DNA from: an uncultured bacterium
GTDB taxonomy: Bacteria; Actinomycetota; Coriobacteriia; Coriobacteriales; Coriobacteriaceae
Assembly (NCBI GenBank): GCA_905215505.1
Contig: CAJMPU010000002.1
Coordinates: forward strand, 62,001-126,000
DNA length: 64,000 nucleotides
Reading direction: 5' to 3'
Below are positions 1 to 7,926 of this stretch, piece by piece. Each line of letters opens with the position of its first letter. The stretch's first letter is position 1. The notes under the pieces were generated by a model. That model ran no database searches. It had not been told where the DNA came from and saw nothing but the letters and a program-made list of their open reading frames with translations. The translations under genes were made by a program, and so were the position numbers.

Positions 1-1257
1 ATGCAAGCCAATCGAGGGCTCGTCCAGCACATAGAGCACGCCCGTCGATCGGTTACGCACCACGCGGGCGAGCTGCACGCGCTGACGCTCGCCCGTGGAG
101 AGCGTGGCACCGGCGCGGTCGAGCGAAAGGTAATCGAGGCCCAGATCGACCAGTCGACGGGCCGTGCTCAAAAACGAATCGCAGATATCCGTCGCCATGG
201 GCTGCATCTCGGCCGGCAAGGATGCGGGCACCCCGCGCACCCACTCAATCGCCTCACCCAGCGTCATAGCCGCGGCCTGCGCCAGATTGATACCGCGCAC
301 CTGGGGATGGCGTGCGGCCTCGGAGAGACGCGTGCCGCCACAGTCACGGCATGGCCCCTCGCGCAAAAAGCGCGCCACGCGCTTGAGGCCCTTGTCGTCC
401 TTAACCTTGGCGAGCGCATTCTCGACGGTATAGACAGCGTTGTAATAGGTAAAATCGAGCGGCGTGGCGCCCTCGCCGTTTTTGGGAACGTAGAGAATGT
501 GCTTTTTAACCGCCGGACCGTGGAACACGATGTCGCGCTCTTGAGGCGTGAGCTGGTTAAACGGCACGTCGGTGCGCACGCCCATCTCGCCAGCCACCTG
601 CTTCATCAGATCCCACATGAGTGTGCCCCAAGGAAGCACCGCGCCCTCGTTGATAGTCTTGGACTCGTCGGGCACCAGGCTCGCCTCGTCCACCTCGCGC
701 ATGACGCCGGTACCGCCACAGGTGGGACATGCACCGCCGCTATTGAAAGCCAAATCCTCGGCACTCGGCGCGTAGAACTCGCGGCCACATGTCGGACACG
801 TGAGCGACAGGCCTGCAGCCACGTTAAGGCTCGGCTCCACGCGCGCCCCGCAATGTGGGCACACGTGATGGGCGCAACGGCTAAAGAGCAGACGCAGACT
901 ATTGTTGAGCTCGGTCATGGTACCAAAGGTCGAGCGCACGCCCGGCACGCTCGGACGCTGGTGCAGCGCGAGCGCCGCCGGCACGTGCAATACCTCATCC
1001 ACCTGGGCGTGCTCGGCCTGTGTCAGACGACGTCGAGTATAGGTGCTGAGTGCTTCCAAGTAGCGACGCGAGCCCTCGGCATAAAGAACCCCCAGCGCCA
1101 GCGAGCTCTTGCCCGAGCCCGACACGCCGGCAATACCCACGAGCTTTCCCAGCGGAATATCGATATCGATGTCCTTAAGGTTATGGACGCGCGCACCACG
1201 CACCTCGATAGCCTGCGGGCTCATCTTCTGTTCCGTCACCTTTATCACCCTACTCAT
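1..1257 (-). CDS. UvrA-like ABC ATPase (short UvrA paralog), 3' end outside window
   Basis: Partial: about 419 N-terminal residues are visible and the gene runs off the left edge. It has a UvrA-type Walker A (GVSGSGKSS, about residues 44-52), the zinc-binding CPTCGGTG motif, and the first ABC signature LSTGERQRVQLAR at about residue 390 followed by VLDEPSIGLH. In canonical UvrA the first CPxxG-type cysteine pair and the CPTCxGxG motif are about 130 residues apart. Here they are about 45 apart and the signature comes about 100 residues early, so the UvrB-binding domain appears to be missing. That fits the shorter UvrA paralogs linked to DNA-damage or drug tolerance rather than the housekeeping excinuclease. 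The start ATG overlaps the end of the upstream ATPase gene (CATGAGTAG), implying translational coupling. Confidence 0.85.
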   Translation of the reverse strand, partial: MSRVIKVTEQKMSPQAIEVRGARVHNLKDIDIDIPLGKLVGIAGVSGSGKSSLALGVLYAEGSRRYLEALSTYTRRRLTQAEHAQVDEVLHVPAALALHQRPSVPGVRSTFGTMTELNNSLRLLFSRCAHHVCPHCGARVEPSLNVAAGLSLTCPTCGREFYAPSAEDLAFNSGGACPTCGGTGVMREVDEASLVPDESKTINEGAVLPWGTLMWDLMKQVAGEMGVRTDVPFNQLTPQERDIVFHGPAVKKHILYVPKNGEGATPLDFTYYNAVYTVENALAKVKDDKGLKRVARFLREGPCRDCGGTRLSEAARHPQVRGINLAQAAAMTLGEAIEWVRGVPASLPAEMQPMATDICDSFLSTARRLVDLGLDYLSLDRAGATLSTGERQRVQLARVVRNRSTGVLYVLDEPSIGLH

Positions 1258-2368
1258 GCCATAAAATGCGATCGCGAATGTACTCGCCCAGCATGGGCAC
1301 GGTAAACCGGACAAGGCCGTATCCGGCAGCCTCGACGACGCGCTCGCGAATCAGACTTGCACGATATTTACTCGCCCAGCTCTGGGTACGGTCACAGCGT
1401 TCAATGATATCCGCCGTGCGCGTCGGCTTGTCCTCGTCAACCGCCATAGCCTCGATAAAGAGGCGCTGAGGGCTGCGCAGACCGTAATACAGAGGTGCGT
1501 CAACCGCTTCGTAGAACTCGGAGACGGCATCCGCATGGCCATTCTCGACATCGCGCCTTTCGATGACCTGCGAGCCACGCCGGACAGCAGACCGCCACAT
1601 GTAATAGCCCACCAGCTGAACCATATAGGGATGCCCCATGCTCTTGCGCGCCGCAAGGTCCGCCGTCTCCGCGTCAACGTAAAGACCAGCGTCTTTGACC
1701 GTCTGGATATACGAATCGCGCACTTTGGGCAAAGATATTGCCCCCAACGTACGCTGCTGGGCACGCCGCAAAAACGTCACGCTCGGCTCTTCGAGCAGAT
1801 CGTCAACCATACTGGGCAAGCCGGCGAACGCCAGCGCAAGACCGCGCTGGTCGCTATCGGGCAAGCCCGTGGCATCCTGGTCTCCGAGCACCTGCTGATA
1901 GAGGACGGCAAGAGCCGCCAGTTCCTCGATAGACGCCGATTGTGCCTCGTCAATCGCAAACAAGACGCCCTTGCCCGGACCGAGCTTCTTGAGACGCTCG
2001 TTGACCAGCCCTCGCAATGTCTCGCCTTTTGCCCGCGCCGCCTCGACCGACATCCGGCCAAACGACGGCCCAAACTCCATTGACGTCACAACGGGTTTAT
2101 TCGAGCGAAGCGCGTCGACCAAGCGGTCGCACAAACCAAGCGAAGCGGAATCGGAGACAACCGCCCATCCGCGCTCGCTGGCTAGACGTTGCAGCTCCCG
2201 CAGGAGAACCGTTTTGCCATAGCCGCGGTTTCCCGTAATGAGCATGAGCCTGCCCGGCGCTCCGGCGCCGTTGTCGAGCCCTTCCTCAAAATCTTCGATG
2301 ACCGACTCGCGACCGATGAGTATCGGAGGCCGCTTACCAGCTGTGGGCTTAAAGGGATTTGGATTCAT
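1250..2368 (-). CDS. AAA family ATPase with C-terminal winged-helix-like region
   Basis: A 372-aa protein with Walker A GNRGYGKT (about residues 46-53) and Walker B VLFAIDEAQ (about 135-143). The layout resembles Orc1/archaeal-type AAA ATPases: a P-loop core, a lid, then a C-terminal region of about 80 residues that could be a winged helix. The start ATG has a strong GAGGAGG site 5 nt upstream. It lies first in a two-gene unit: its stop codon overlaps the start of the UvrA-like gene, so the two proteins are probably made together. Upstream are three phased GGTATAA repeats. The biochemical role is unknown; by association it may act on DNA or nucleoprotein with the UvrA-like ATPase. The family is clear only at the level of P-loop AAA. 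Confidence 0.8.
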   Translation of the reverse strand: MNPNPFKPTAGKRPPILIGRESVIEDFEEGLDNGAGAPGRLMLITGNRGYGKTVLLRELQRLASERGWAVVSDSASLGLCDRLVDALRSNKPVVTSMEFGPSFGRMSVEAARAKGETLRGLVNERLKKLGPGKGVLFAIDEAQSASIEELAALAVLYQQVLGDQDATGLPDSDQRGLALAFAGLPSMVDDLLEEPSVTFLRRAQQRTLGAISLPKVRDSYIQTVKDAGLYVDAETADLAARKSMGHPYMVQLVGYYMWRSAVRRGSQVIERRDVENGHADAVSEFYEAVDAPLYYGLRSPQRLFIEAMAVDEDKPTRTADIIERCDRTQSWASKYRASLIRERVVEAAGYGLVRFTVPMLGEYIRDRILWHE

Positions 2369-2403
2369 ATCGGCCTCCTCGGATTGGCAAACCCTGGTAA
2401 CAG

Positions 2404-2430
2404 TTATACCAACTTATACCGAGTTATACC
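2404..2430 (-). promoter_or_regulatory. Three direct GGTATAA repeats at 10-bp spacing
   Basis: On the minus strand GGTATAA occurs three times at exact 10-bp intervals (plus-strand TTATACC at 2404, 2414 and 2424), 36-64 bp upstream of the ATPase start. One-turn phasing puts the motifs on the same helix face, as for a cooperatively bound regulator. The repeats could also contain the -10 element. Which regulator binds is unknown. Confidence 0.45.
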
Positions 2431-2435
2431 AATAG

Positions 2436-2468
2436 CATGTGACAAAGGAACTGCCCCTTTGTCACATG
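2436..2468. repeat. GTGACAAAGG hairpin, copy A1
   Basis: Inverted repeat with arms CATGTGACAAAGG and CCTTTGTCACATG around a short centre. It is one of seven related hairpins in the window. It contains the last codons and TGA stop of the Tet(M)-like gene (His-Met-stop is read from the arm) and lies just upstream of the ATPase operon promoter. It has no U-tract, so it is more likely a REP-like element or mRNA end stabiliser than a standard terminator. Confidence 0.8.
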
Positions 2469-4465
2469 TGGCCGAAAAACTCGGCGTCTGCTGCTCGCCA
2501 GGGGCGGAAGGTGGCGGGATCGACCTTTACGTGCGCCGCAGCGGGTGCGTCGTACCATTTGACCGTGTAGCCGGCGCCGTGGGCGCAAAAGACCGAGTCG
2601 GGCGTGTTGGGCAGATCGGCCTCGGGCTCGTAGGCGGCAGCCTCGATTACGCGCTCGCCATCATGGCAAGCCGCATAACCGGCGAACTCCAGGTACAGAT
2701 GCCCGCGACCGCTCGTGTAGGCAGCCACCTCCAGCGCATAATCTTGCACCTCGGATGCCGGAACGCGACCCACAAGCTTCGCCCGGTCTCCCGCCATCGT
2801 CGGCGGCTCGTACTCGGCACTCATGCGCGTGGCATCCGAGAGCGCCCGGCCCACGCACTCCCCCGGCACCTCGAGCTCAAAGCGATACCACGGCTCCAAC
2901 AACACCGCCGCGCCGGCCTCGCGCGCCTGCATCAAACCCTGGCGAATCGCGCGGTACGTGGCCTGGCGAAAATCGCCGCCCTCGGTGTGTTTGGCATGCG
3001 CGCGGCCGCCCGTGAGCGTAATGCGCACATCGGTGATGGGCGAGCCCGTCAGCACGCCCAGGTGGTCGCGCTCCATAGCGTTGGTGAGTGCCAAACGCTG
3101 CCAGTTAAGATCGAGCTCGTCGGTCGAGGTCACGGTGCCAAACTGCACGCCCGAACCTGCTGGCAACGGCTCCAGGCGCAGATGCACCTCGGCATAGTGG
3201 CGCAGCGGCTCAAAGTGGCCCACACCCTCAACCGGCTGCGAGATAGTCTCCTTATAGAGAATGCCGCCGGGCTCAAACTCGACCGCAAGGCCAAAACGAT
3301 CGGCCAGCACGCGCTGCACGACCTCGAGCTGCACGGCGCCCATCAACTGCAGGTGAATCTGCTCAAGATGCGTATTCCAGCTTACGCCGAGCATGGGATC
3401 TTCGTCCGCCAACTCAGTCAATGCTTTGAACACCGTATGGATGTCGTGTTCGCCCGGCAGCACCGTATAGGTGAGGACTGGCGCAATGACGGGCGCATCG
3501 CCCGCGGGCTCCGTGCCCAGGGCGTCCCCTGGGCGAACGTGCGCAAGACCCGTCACGGCGCAAATACCGCCAGCAGCAACTTCTTGGGCAAGCTCATACT
3601 TCTCGCCGTTATAGATGCGTACCTGATCGACCTTCTGTTCCCACGCCTCGGCACTGGAATGCCCGCTGATCATCTGTTTTGCGCGCAGCGTGCCGCCGGT
3701 CACTTTAACCCAAGCCAAGCGCTCGCCACGATCCCCGCGGCTGACACGATAGACGCGCGCGGCAAACTCCGGGAGCCACGCCTGTTCACGCATCAGCGCG
3801 CATATGCCATCCAGCAACTCGTCCACGCCTTGGTCCTTGAGCGCCGAGCCGGCAAAGCAGGGAAAGAGCTTGCGCTCGGCAACCATGCGCGACAGCGTTG
3901 CGACGGAAAGCTCACCCGCTTCAAGAAACTCCTCGAGCGCCGCCTCGTCCAACGCAGCAGCATCCTCCTGAACGGCACCGCCCGCCAGCAGTTCGTTGGC
4001 ATTCAGGCAGCCCTCGGAAAGACGCTGCCCGAGTTGTGCCAGCAAAACATCGCGGCCGGGATTCTCCAAATCGATTTTGTTGATATAGATGAACGTCGGA
4101 ATGTCATAGCGCGCAAGCAGGCGCCACAGGGTTTCGGTGTGCCCCTGCACGCCATCGTTGGCGCCCACAACCAAAATCGCGTAGTCGAGCGCGCGCAGTG
4201 TGCGCTCCGCCTCGGCCGAAAAATCGACGTGGCCGGGTGCATCCACGAGCATGACGTGGGTATCGTCGTGGTCGAGCACGGCCTGCGACGAGAAGATCGT
4301 AATGCCGCGCTCGCGCTCGATCGCGTTAGTGTCCAGATGCGAATCGCCATCGTCCACGCGGCCGCGCTTGCGAATACGACCTGCGTTGAACAACATGGCC
4401 TCGGCCAGCGTGGTCTTGCCGGCATCGACATGCGCCAAGATTCCAACGACCGCTTGTTTCGACAT
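2462..4465 (-). CDS. Tet(M)-like translational GTPase (ribosomal protection family)
   Basis: EF-G-like GTPase of 667 aa. G1 is AHVDAGKT (residues 11-18), G3 is DAPGH (75-79) and G4 is NKID (129-132), followed by EF-G domains II to V. This is the layout of Tet(M)/Tet(O)/Tet(W) ribosomal protection proteins and their chromosomal paralogs. The C-terminus extends past the usual Tet(M) end with an NTPDSVFCAHGAG segment that I associate with chromosomal 'translation factor GTPase' paralogs. Real tetracycline resistance is therefore uncertain. The ATG at 4465 is chosen because AGAGGAG precedes it by about 5 nt; a further 23 in-frame upstream codons lack such a site. The stop codon lies inside hairpin A1. 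It acts in the cytoplasm on the ribosome. Confidence 0.85.
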   Translation of the reverse strand: MSKQAVVGILAHVDAGKTTLAEAMLFNAGRIRKRGRVDDGDSHLDTNAIERERGITIFSSQAVLDHDDTHVMLVDAPGHVDFSAEAERTLRALDYAILVVGANDGVQGHTETLWRLLARYDIPTFIYINKIDLENPGRDVLLAQLGQRLSEGCLNANELLAGGAVQEDAAALDEAALEEFLEAGELSVATLSRMVAERKLFPCFAGSALKDQGVDELLDGICALMREQAWLPEFAARVYRVSRGDRGERLAWVKVTGGTLRAKQMISGHSSAEAWEQKVDQVRIYNGEKYELAQEVAAGGICAVTGLAHVRPGDALGTEPAGDAPVIAPVLTYTVLPGEHDIHTVFKALTELADEDPMLGVSWNTHLEQIHLQLMGAVQLEVVQRVLADRFGLAVEFEPGGILYKETISQPVEGVGHFEPLRHYAEVHLRLEPLPAGSGVQFGTVTSTDELDLNWQRLALTNAMERDHLGVLTGSPITDVRITLTGGRAHAKHTEGGDFRQATYRAIRQGLMQAREAGAAVLLEPWYRFELEVPGECVGRALSDATRMSAEYEPPTMAGDRAKLVGRVPASEVQDYALEVAAYTSGRGHLYLEFAGYAACHDGERVIEAAAYEPEADLPNTPDSVFCAHGAGYTVKWYDAPAAAHVKVDPATFRPWRAADAEFFGHM

Positions 4466-4711
4466 GGCTCTCCTCTTATTGCAAGCCCATCGCACGCGGC
4501 AACGGGCGCTCTCGTTCCACACTGGATGATACAATTTACGGGCCGGCGGGCGAAGCGGGCCCTATCCCCCGACCGAGCTCATCGCCCCGCGTTGCCGCGC
4601 AGCGATTTTCGTAGGTTCGCGCCTTGCGAAAGCCGGCACCTCCCCTTTTTGTCTGCCCGGGTTCATCTGGAACGGCAGCGACGCGAGCCCCACAACAACG
4701 CGTTTTGCCAA

Positions 4712-4737
4712 AAAATGGCCCCACCCGGGGCCATTTT
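4712..4737 (-). terminator. Rho-independent terminator of the GNAT gene
   Basis: AAAATGGCCCC / GGGGCCATTTT stem with a 4-nt loop, followed on the minus strand by TTTTTTGG. It lies about 35 bp past the acetyltransferase stop. The remaining 4538-4711 stretch is the leader and promoter zone of the Tet(M)-like gene; I see no gene in it. Confidence 0.85.
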
Positions 4738-4771
4738 CATTTAGATGGAGTGTTGGTATGCGCCTGGGCGC

Positions 4772-5263
4772 TTATGCCTCGCGCAGCCAGTCAAACGCAA
4801 CACGCGGTGTGCCGTCCGACACATACACGACGCCGGCGCGCTCGAACCCCGCTTTAACGATCGCACCCTGCATGGGAAGGTTGTCCTGATGCGTGTCGAT
4901 GCGCAGGTGGTCGGCGCGCTCCTTGGCAAAGACAAACATCGCAGCCGCGATGCCGTGCACGGTGCCGTCGGATGCCACACGGTGCAGCACGGCGTATGGA
5001 GTGTCGCTACGCCATTGGCCGCCCTCAATCACGTCATAGCACTCGTCCGGACCCGGTAAAAAGGCAAACGTCGCCACCACGCGACCGTCGACTTCGCACA
5101 CATAGCTGCCACCGGCGGCGATATCGGCAGCCACCTGCTCGACCGAAGGCGTGCCCTCGGGCCACTGCGTGGCGTTGCCATGCGCGCGCATAAAGGCGCG
5201 GGCCGCGTCATAGATAGCCATGACGGCGGGAATGTCGGTATCGAGGGTTTTTCTGATCATCAC
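4772..5263 (-). CDS. GNAT family N-acetyltransferase
   Basis: 163 aa covering a single GNAT fold. Typical features are the N-terminal RKTLDTDIPAVMAIYDAAR helix region, the central beta-strand pair (YVCEVDGRVVATFAF), the acetyl-CoA-binding region (about residues 105-120, VASDGTVHGIAAAMF, with a degenerate Q/RxxGxG/A motif) and the C-terminal LRIDTHQDNLPMQGAIVKAGF. The last motif is common in small bacterial GNATs whose substrates are unassigned. The gene is monocistronic, ending in a clear terminator, and is divergent from the gene at 5337. The substrate cannot be predicted. The glycine-poor CoA loop is a mild oddity. Confidence 0.85.
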   Translation of the reverse strand: MMIRKTLDTDIPAVMAIYDAARAFMRAHGNATQWPEGTPSVEQVAADIAAGGSYVCEVDGRVVATFAFLPGPDECYDVIEGGQWRSDTPYAVLHRVASDGTVHGIAAAMFVFAKERADHLRIDTHQDNLPMQGAIVKAGFERAGVVYVSDGTPRVAFDWLREA

Positions 5264-5336
5264 GCGGCGACCTCACGTTTATTGGTATCACTTTGATTGA
5301 GCAATCATACCAGCGTTTGGAAAGGGCAAGGAGCGG

Positions 5337-5633
5337 ATGGGAAGCAAAAAGCGAGCCGGCTGGTCAAAGGCCAAAAGCGAGTTTTTGGGCGCTGCCACCG
5401 GCGGCGATATGAGCGACCTGTTTGCGCGCGAGGACGAGCGCCGCGACGCCCTGGACGCCGAGCGCGATGAGGCTTGGCGCTATAAGTCGTGCGAGCGCAA
5501 AAACCGGTACGACACACGCGCCGAGGCCGAGGCCGTTATGGCCGACTGCGAAAACCGCGGGCGGCGTGGTTTAGCCTGCTACAAATGCGAATACTGTGGC
5601 GGGTGGCATCTGACGTCGCACCCTTGGGAATAG
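5337..5633 (+). CDS. Small zinc-ribbon-like hypothetical protein
   Basis: 98 aa, charged and soluble. The N-terminal half is Lys/Arg/Asp/Glu-rich and likely helical. The C-terminus ends in a CEYCGGWHLTSH motif, preceded by CERKNRYDTRAEAEAVM, giving Cys-Cys-His ligands for a small zinc knuckle. Short proteins with a 'YxCxYCGGWHLT' tail are common in phages and bacterial chromosomes, but I know no function. The start has AAGGAG about 5 nt upstream. It is transcribed divergently from the GNAT gene across 73 bp and is probably monocistronic. Confidence 0.75.
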   Translation: MGSKKRAGWSKAKSEFLGAATGGDMSDLFAREDERRDALDAERDEAWRYKSCERKNRYDTRAEAEAVMADCENRGRRGLACYKCEYCGGWHLTSHPWE

Positions 5634-5681
5634 ACCCCGCATCTGCACGGTGTTGACGGAGCGCCAACCATCGCACGCGAG

Positions 5682-6386
5682 CTACGGGCGCGGCGGCACC
5701 AAAACATCGTAGCGAACGGCCTTGCCCGCAAGTTGATAGCTCGGCTTAACGCCGGCAAGCAGCGGCCCCTTCACCGGCCGCTTGATAACGACCTTGCGCG
5801 GGCGCACCGCAAGCGCAGCTTCGACCAGCGACTCCTCATCGGCGCACGGCTGTTCCAGATGGTGCAAGAGCTGGAACTTCTTTTTCACCGCCGCGCTCTT
5901 GGTGCGCCCGGGAAACATGGGGTCCAGATATACCACGTCAGGAGCGGTGAGCTCGCCCTGCCCGATCAGCTCGGCTGTATGGCGAAGGCCGGCAATGCTG
6001 TCCTCGCCCGCATGTAAGCGCATGCGCGCCACGGCTGTCGCAAGCGCCGGATCATCTGCCGCGCGATCCAAAGCATCCTTGAGGAGCGCCGCGATCACGC
6101 AATCCTGCTCATACAAATCGACCGCAAAACCCGCGGCAGCCAGCAGCAGCGAATCCTCGCCAAAGCCTGCCGTGGCGTCAATCGCCCATGGGCGCTCGAC
6201 GCCCTTTGTGCGCGCAGCCTTCACCAGCAGCTCTTGCTGCAGACGACCCTGCTTGAGCCGCGGAAGCATGCGGCCAAAATCGGCACGCAGCTCCATCGTG
6301 CCATCGGTGAGCGTGAGGCCCTCGGACGTCCGCACGAGCTCGAGCCCAGCAGCCCGAGCAACAGAAAAGGGATCGACGACGCCCAT
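5682..6386 (-). CDS. rsmJ: RsmJ-like 16S rRNA guanine-N2 methyltransferase
   Basis: 234 aa, SAM-dependent methyltransferase of the RsmJ (former DUF548) family, which makes m2G1516 of 16S rRNA in E. coli. Diagnostic motifs are the SAM loop DATAGFGEDS (70-79), the catalytic-type DPMFP (155-159) and the following KSAAVKKKF. ATG at 6386 is preferred over an upstream GTG two codons earlier because AAGGAG ends about 6 nt before it. It is read toward the small zinc-ribbon gene (48 bp between stops) with no obvious terminator. Substrate identity in this organism is inferred from the family. Confidence 0.85.
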   Translation of the reverse strand: MGVVDPFSVARAAGLELVRTSEGLTLTDGTMELRADFGRMLPRLKQGRLQQELLVKAARTKGVERPWAIDATAGFGEDSLLLAAAGFAVDLYEQDCVIAALLKDALDRAADDPALATAVARMRLHAGEDSIAGLRHTAELIGQGELTAPDVVYLDPMFPGRTKSAAVKKKFQLLHHLEQPCADEESLVEAALAVRPRKVVIKRPVKGPLLAGVKPSYQLAGKAVRYDVLVPPRP

Positions 6387-6449
6387 GGACACTCCTTAGC
6401 AAGCAAAACGAATACGTGAGCGCCACCTCAGTTGGCACCCAACCGTCCG

Positions 6450-6593
6450 CTATTGTCCCACACGCGACATGGTCCACAGCATCCCAATGCAAAGCACCGC
6501 CATCAATCCCGTGCACACGGCAGCGATCACGGAATCGCCCATACGCCTTCCTAACGAACGCGGCTCACGCACTTGCCCTGCTCCGTACATCAT
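6450..6593 (-). CDS. 47-aa single-pass membrane peptide
   Basis: A short reading frame beginning with two Met codons and preceded by AAGGAGGAGCC, one of the best ribosome binding sites in the window. The N-terminus is polar and Arg-rich (EPRSLGRRMGD). Residues of about 20-42 form one hydrophobic helix (SVIAAVCTGLMAVLCIGMLW), followed by a short TMSRVGQ tail. Positive-inside topology would place the N-terminus in the cytoplasm. It lies 63 bp upstream of rsmJ on the same strand and may be co-transcribed with it. No family is recognised. Support is the RBS plus the coherent helix; conservation is unchecked. Confidence 0.6.
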   Translation of the reverse strand: MMYGAGQVREPRSLGRRMGDSVIAAVCTGLMAVLCIGMLWTMSRVGQ

Positions 6594-6759
6594 GGCTCCT
6601 CCTTGAGACCAGCTCCTTGTTACGGCCCCATCATCTCAGCGCCGCACATGAGCTGCCATCGATTTGGCTTACGTCCAGCTTTCCTTTTTGAAAGGTTGAG
6701 GTGCGCAGGCCTAAAGCGCTTTCAGGCCGTGCTTACCCATCCCGCAATCAAGCAACTAA

Positions 6760-6795
6760 AAAGGGCCGATCGCGTTACTGCGCGATCGGCCCTTT
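6760..6795 (-). terminator. Terminator within the duplicated rlmA tail
   Basis: AAAGGGCCGATCGCG / CGCGATCGGCCCTTT stem with loop TTACTG. On the minus strand it ends in TTTTTAG, so it is oriented for the rlmA-like remnant. A second hairpin (CCTGCCAAAA / TTTTTGGCAGG) sits between it and the remnant stop codon. Confidence 0.8.
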
Positions 6796-6849
6796 ACGTT
6801 TGCCCAGATAAAACCTGCCAAAACAAACCTGTCCCTTTTTGGCAGGTTG

Positions 6850-6907
6850 TTAGCTGTGGCGGTACTCGGCGATGATGAAGTCGGTATCGGTCTGAAGGGT
6901 GTCCAGG
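6850..6907 (-). pseudogene. Remnant of rlmA C-terminus
   Basis: The minus strand encodes LDTLQTDTDFIIAEYRHS-stop, matching the C-terminus of the intact RlmA at 13315 apart from one residue. Nothing upstream of this continues the gene, so only the last 19 or so codons remain. It is probably the scar of a duplication or recombination event that carried the tail with its terminator. Confidence 0.8.
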
Positions 6908-7074
6908 ACCTAACGCCCATCGCAGCATGCTGACATCTATTTAGCAATAAAGTGCCCGATGCCGACAGATTTTATCCTCCGCCTCAACCCTTTGTTTACC
7001 TGCCGCTTCACGACTATTCCACAGTTACCCGTCCATATCATTAAAGAACTGAACAATCGTCGTGAGGAATGCAA

Positions 7075-7914
7075 ATGGACCATTCAGTCACACGCCGAAA
7101 TGCCTGCCGGCTGGCAATCTCGGCAACCGGAGCCGCACTTGCAGCCATGTTGCTACCAGCCTGCTCAAACGGCAATTCCGGCATGCCTGGCAAGGGCAAG
7201 CTGAGTGTAGGCGTCCGCTCGGATATCGTCGGGTTTAGCGAACGTAACCCCAACAACGGCAAGTACTACGGATTCGAAATCGACCTCGCCAACGAGCTGG
7301 CAAACCGTCTCGGTTATGGAGACTGTTCGTTTATAACCGTAACGCCCGAGACGCGCGAAGAAATGCTCTCGTCGGGAAAAGTCGATTGTCTGATTGCTTG
7401 CTACTCGATAAGCGACGAACGCAAAAAGCTGTTTGACTTCTCTCCCGCCTATTACACCGATTCGGTAATTCTTGTTGTCGAAAACACATCGCTCATTCAA
7501 TCCTTTTCCCAGCTTGAAGGCGGAACAATTGGCACGGTAGCCGGAACGAACGCCGCACCTCAACTTGCCGCGAAGTTTTTGGAACTGGGGCTTTCGGACG
7601 GCATACCCCGGCAACAGGATGCCGAGAGCGGCAGCATCGACTACGACACATGGCATCTAAGCCAATACGCGAGCTACGCCGAGCTTTCCCAAGCATTGGA
7701 AGCCGGCGACGTCGACGCCATGGCGACGGACGGCGCAATTGCCAAAACCTATCTCGATGGCGAGCGCACCGTCCTGCCCGATTTTGGCATCAACCCACAG
7801 CGTTATGCCGTCGCAACGAAGAAGGGCTCTGAGCTTTCGCCTAAGATTGCCGCCGAAGTGCGCTCAATGCTCAAAGACAAAACAGTCGATAAGCTCATCA
7901 ATAAATGGAACTAA
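7075..7914 (+). CDS. Family 3 solute-binding lipoprotein
   Basis: 279 aa. The signal peptide has a twin-Arg-like start (RRNACRLAI), a hydrophobic stretch and lipobox LPAC, with Cys30 as the lipidation site. The mature part is an SBP_bac_3 fold: KLSVGVRSD at the start, YYGFEIDLANELANRLG in the first lobe, and GTIGTVAGTNA at the hinge. This family binds amino acids or similar polar solutes. The second in-frame ATG (7075) is preferred because GTGAGG lies 8-9 nt upstream; the ATG at 7069 is too close. No ABC permease or ATPase follows. Instead the Cache-MscS channel gene starts 12 bp downstream, so the binding protein may deliver ligand to that receptor-channel. Confidence 0.88.
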   Translation: MDHSVTRRNACRLAISATGAALAAMLLPACSNGNSGMPGKGKLSVGVRSDIVGFSERNPNNGKYYGFEIDLANELANRLGYGDCSFITVTPETREEMLSSGKVDCLIACYSISDERKKLFDFSPAYYTDSVILVVENTSLIQSFSQLEGGTIGTVAGTNAAPQLAAKFLELGLSDGIPRQQDAESGSIDYDTWHLSQYASYAELSQALEAGDVDAMATDGAIAKTYLDGERTVLPDFGINPQRYAVATKKGSELSPKIAAEVRSMLKDKTVDKLINKWN

Positions 7915-7926
7915 GGGAGCCTACCC

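Larger units (their letters stand above)
6749..6907. repeat. 159-bp duplicate of the rlmA 3' end and terminator region
   Basis: Nearly identical, without indels, to 13214-13372. It carries two hairpins and the last codons of an rlmA-like frame. The flanks differ on both sides. The rest of the 6594-7074 intergenic stretch holds only leader and promoter sequence for the lipoprotein gene as far as I can see. Confidence 0.85.

Noticed and set aside
1..1305. 434-aa plus-strand open frame
   Set aside because: It is antisense to the UvrA-like gene; the minus strand has all the ABC motifs, and the plus-strand peptide is Arg/His-rich with no recognisable domain.
4538..4711. Possible riboswitch or attenuator in the leader of the Tet(M)-like gene
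   Set aside because: Only a short ATCGC/GCGAT hairpin is visible and no known class fits; leader peptide evidence is absent.
2189..4744. 851-aa plus-strand open frame
   Set aside because: Antisense to the Tet(M)-like GTPase, whose G motifs are unambiguous. Long antisense frames are expected in GC-rich DNA.
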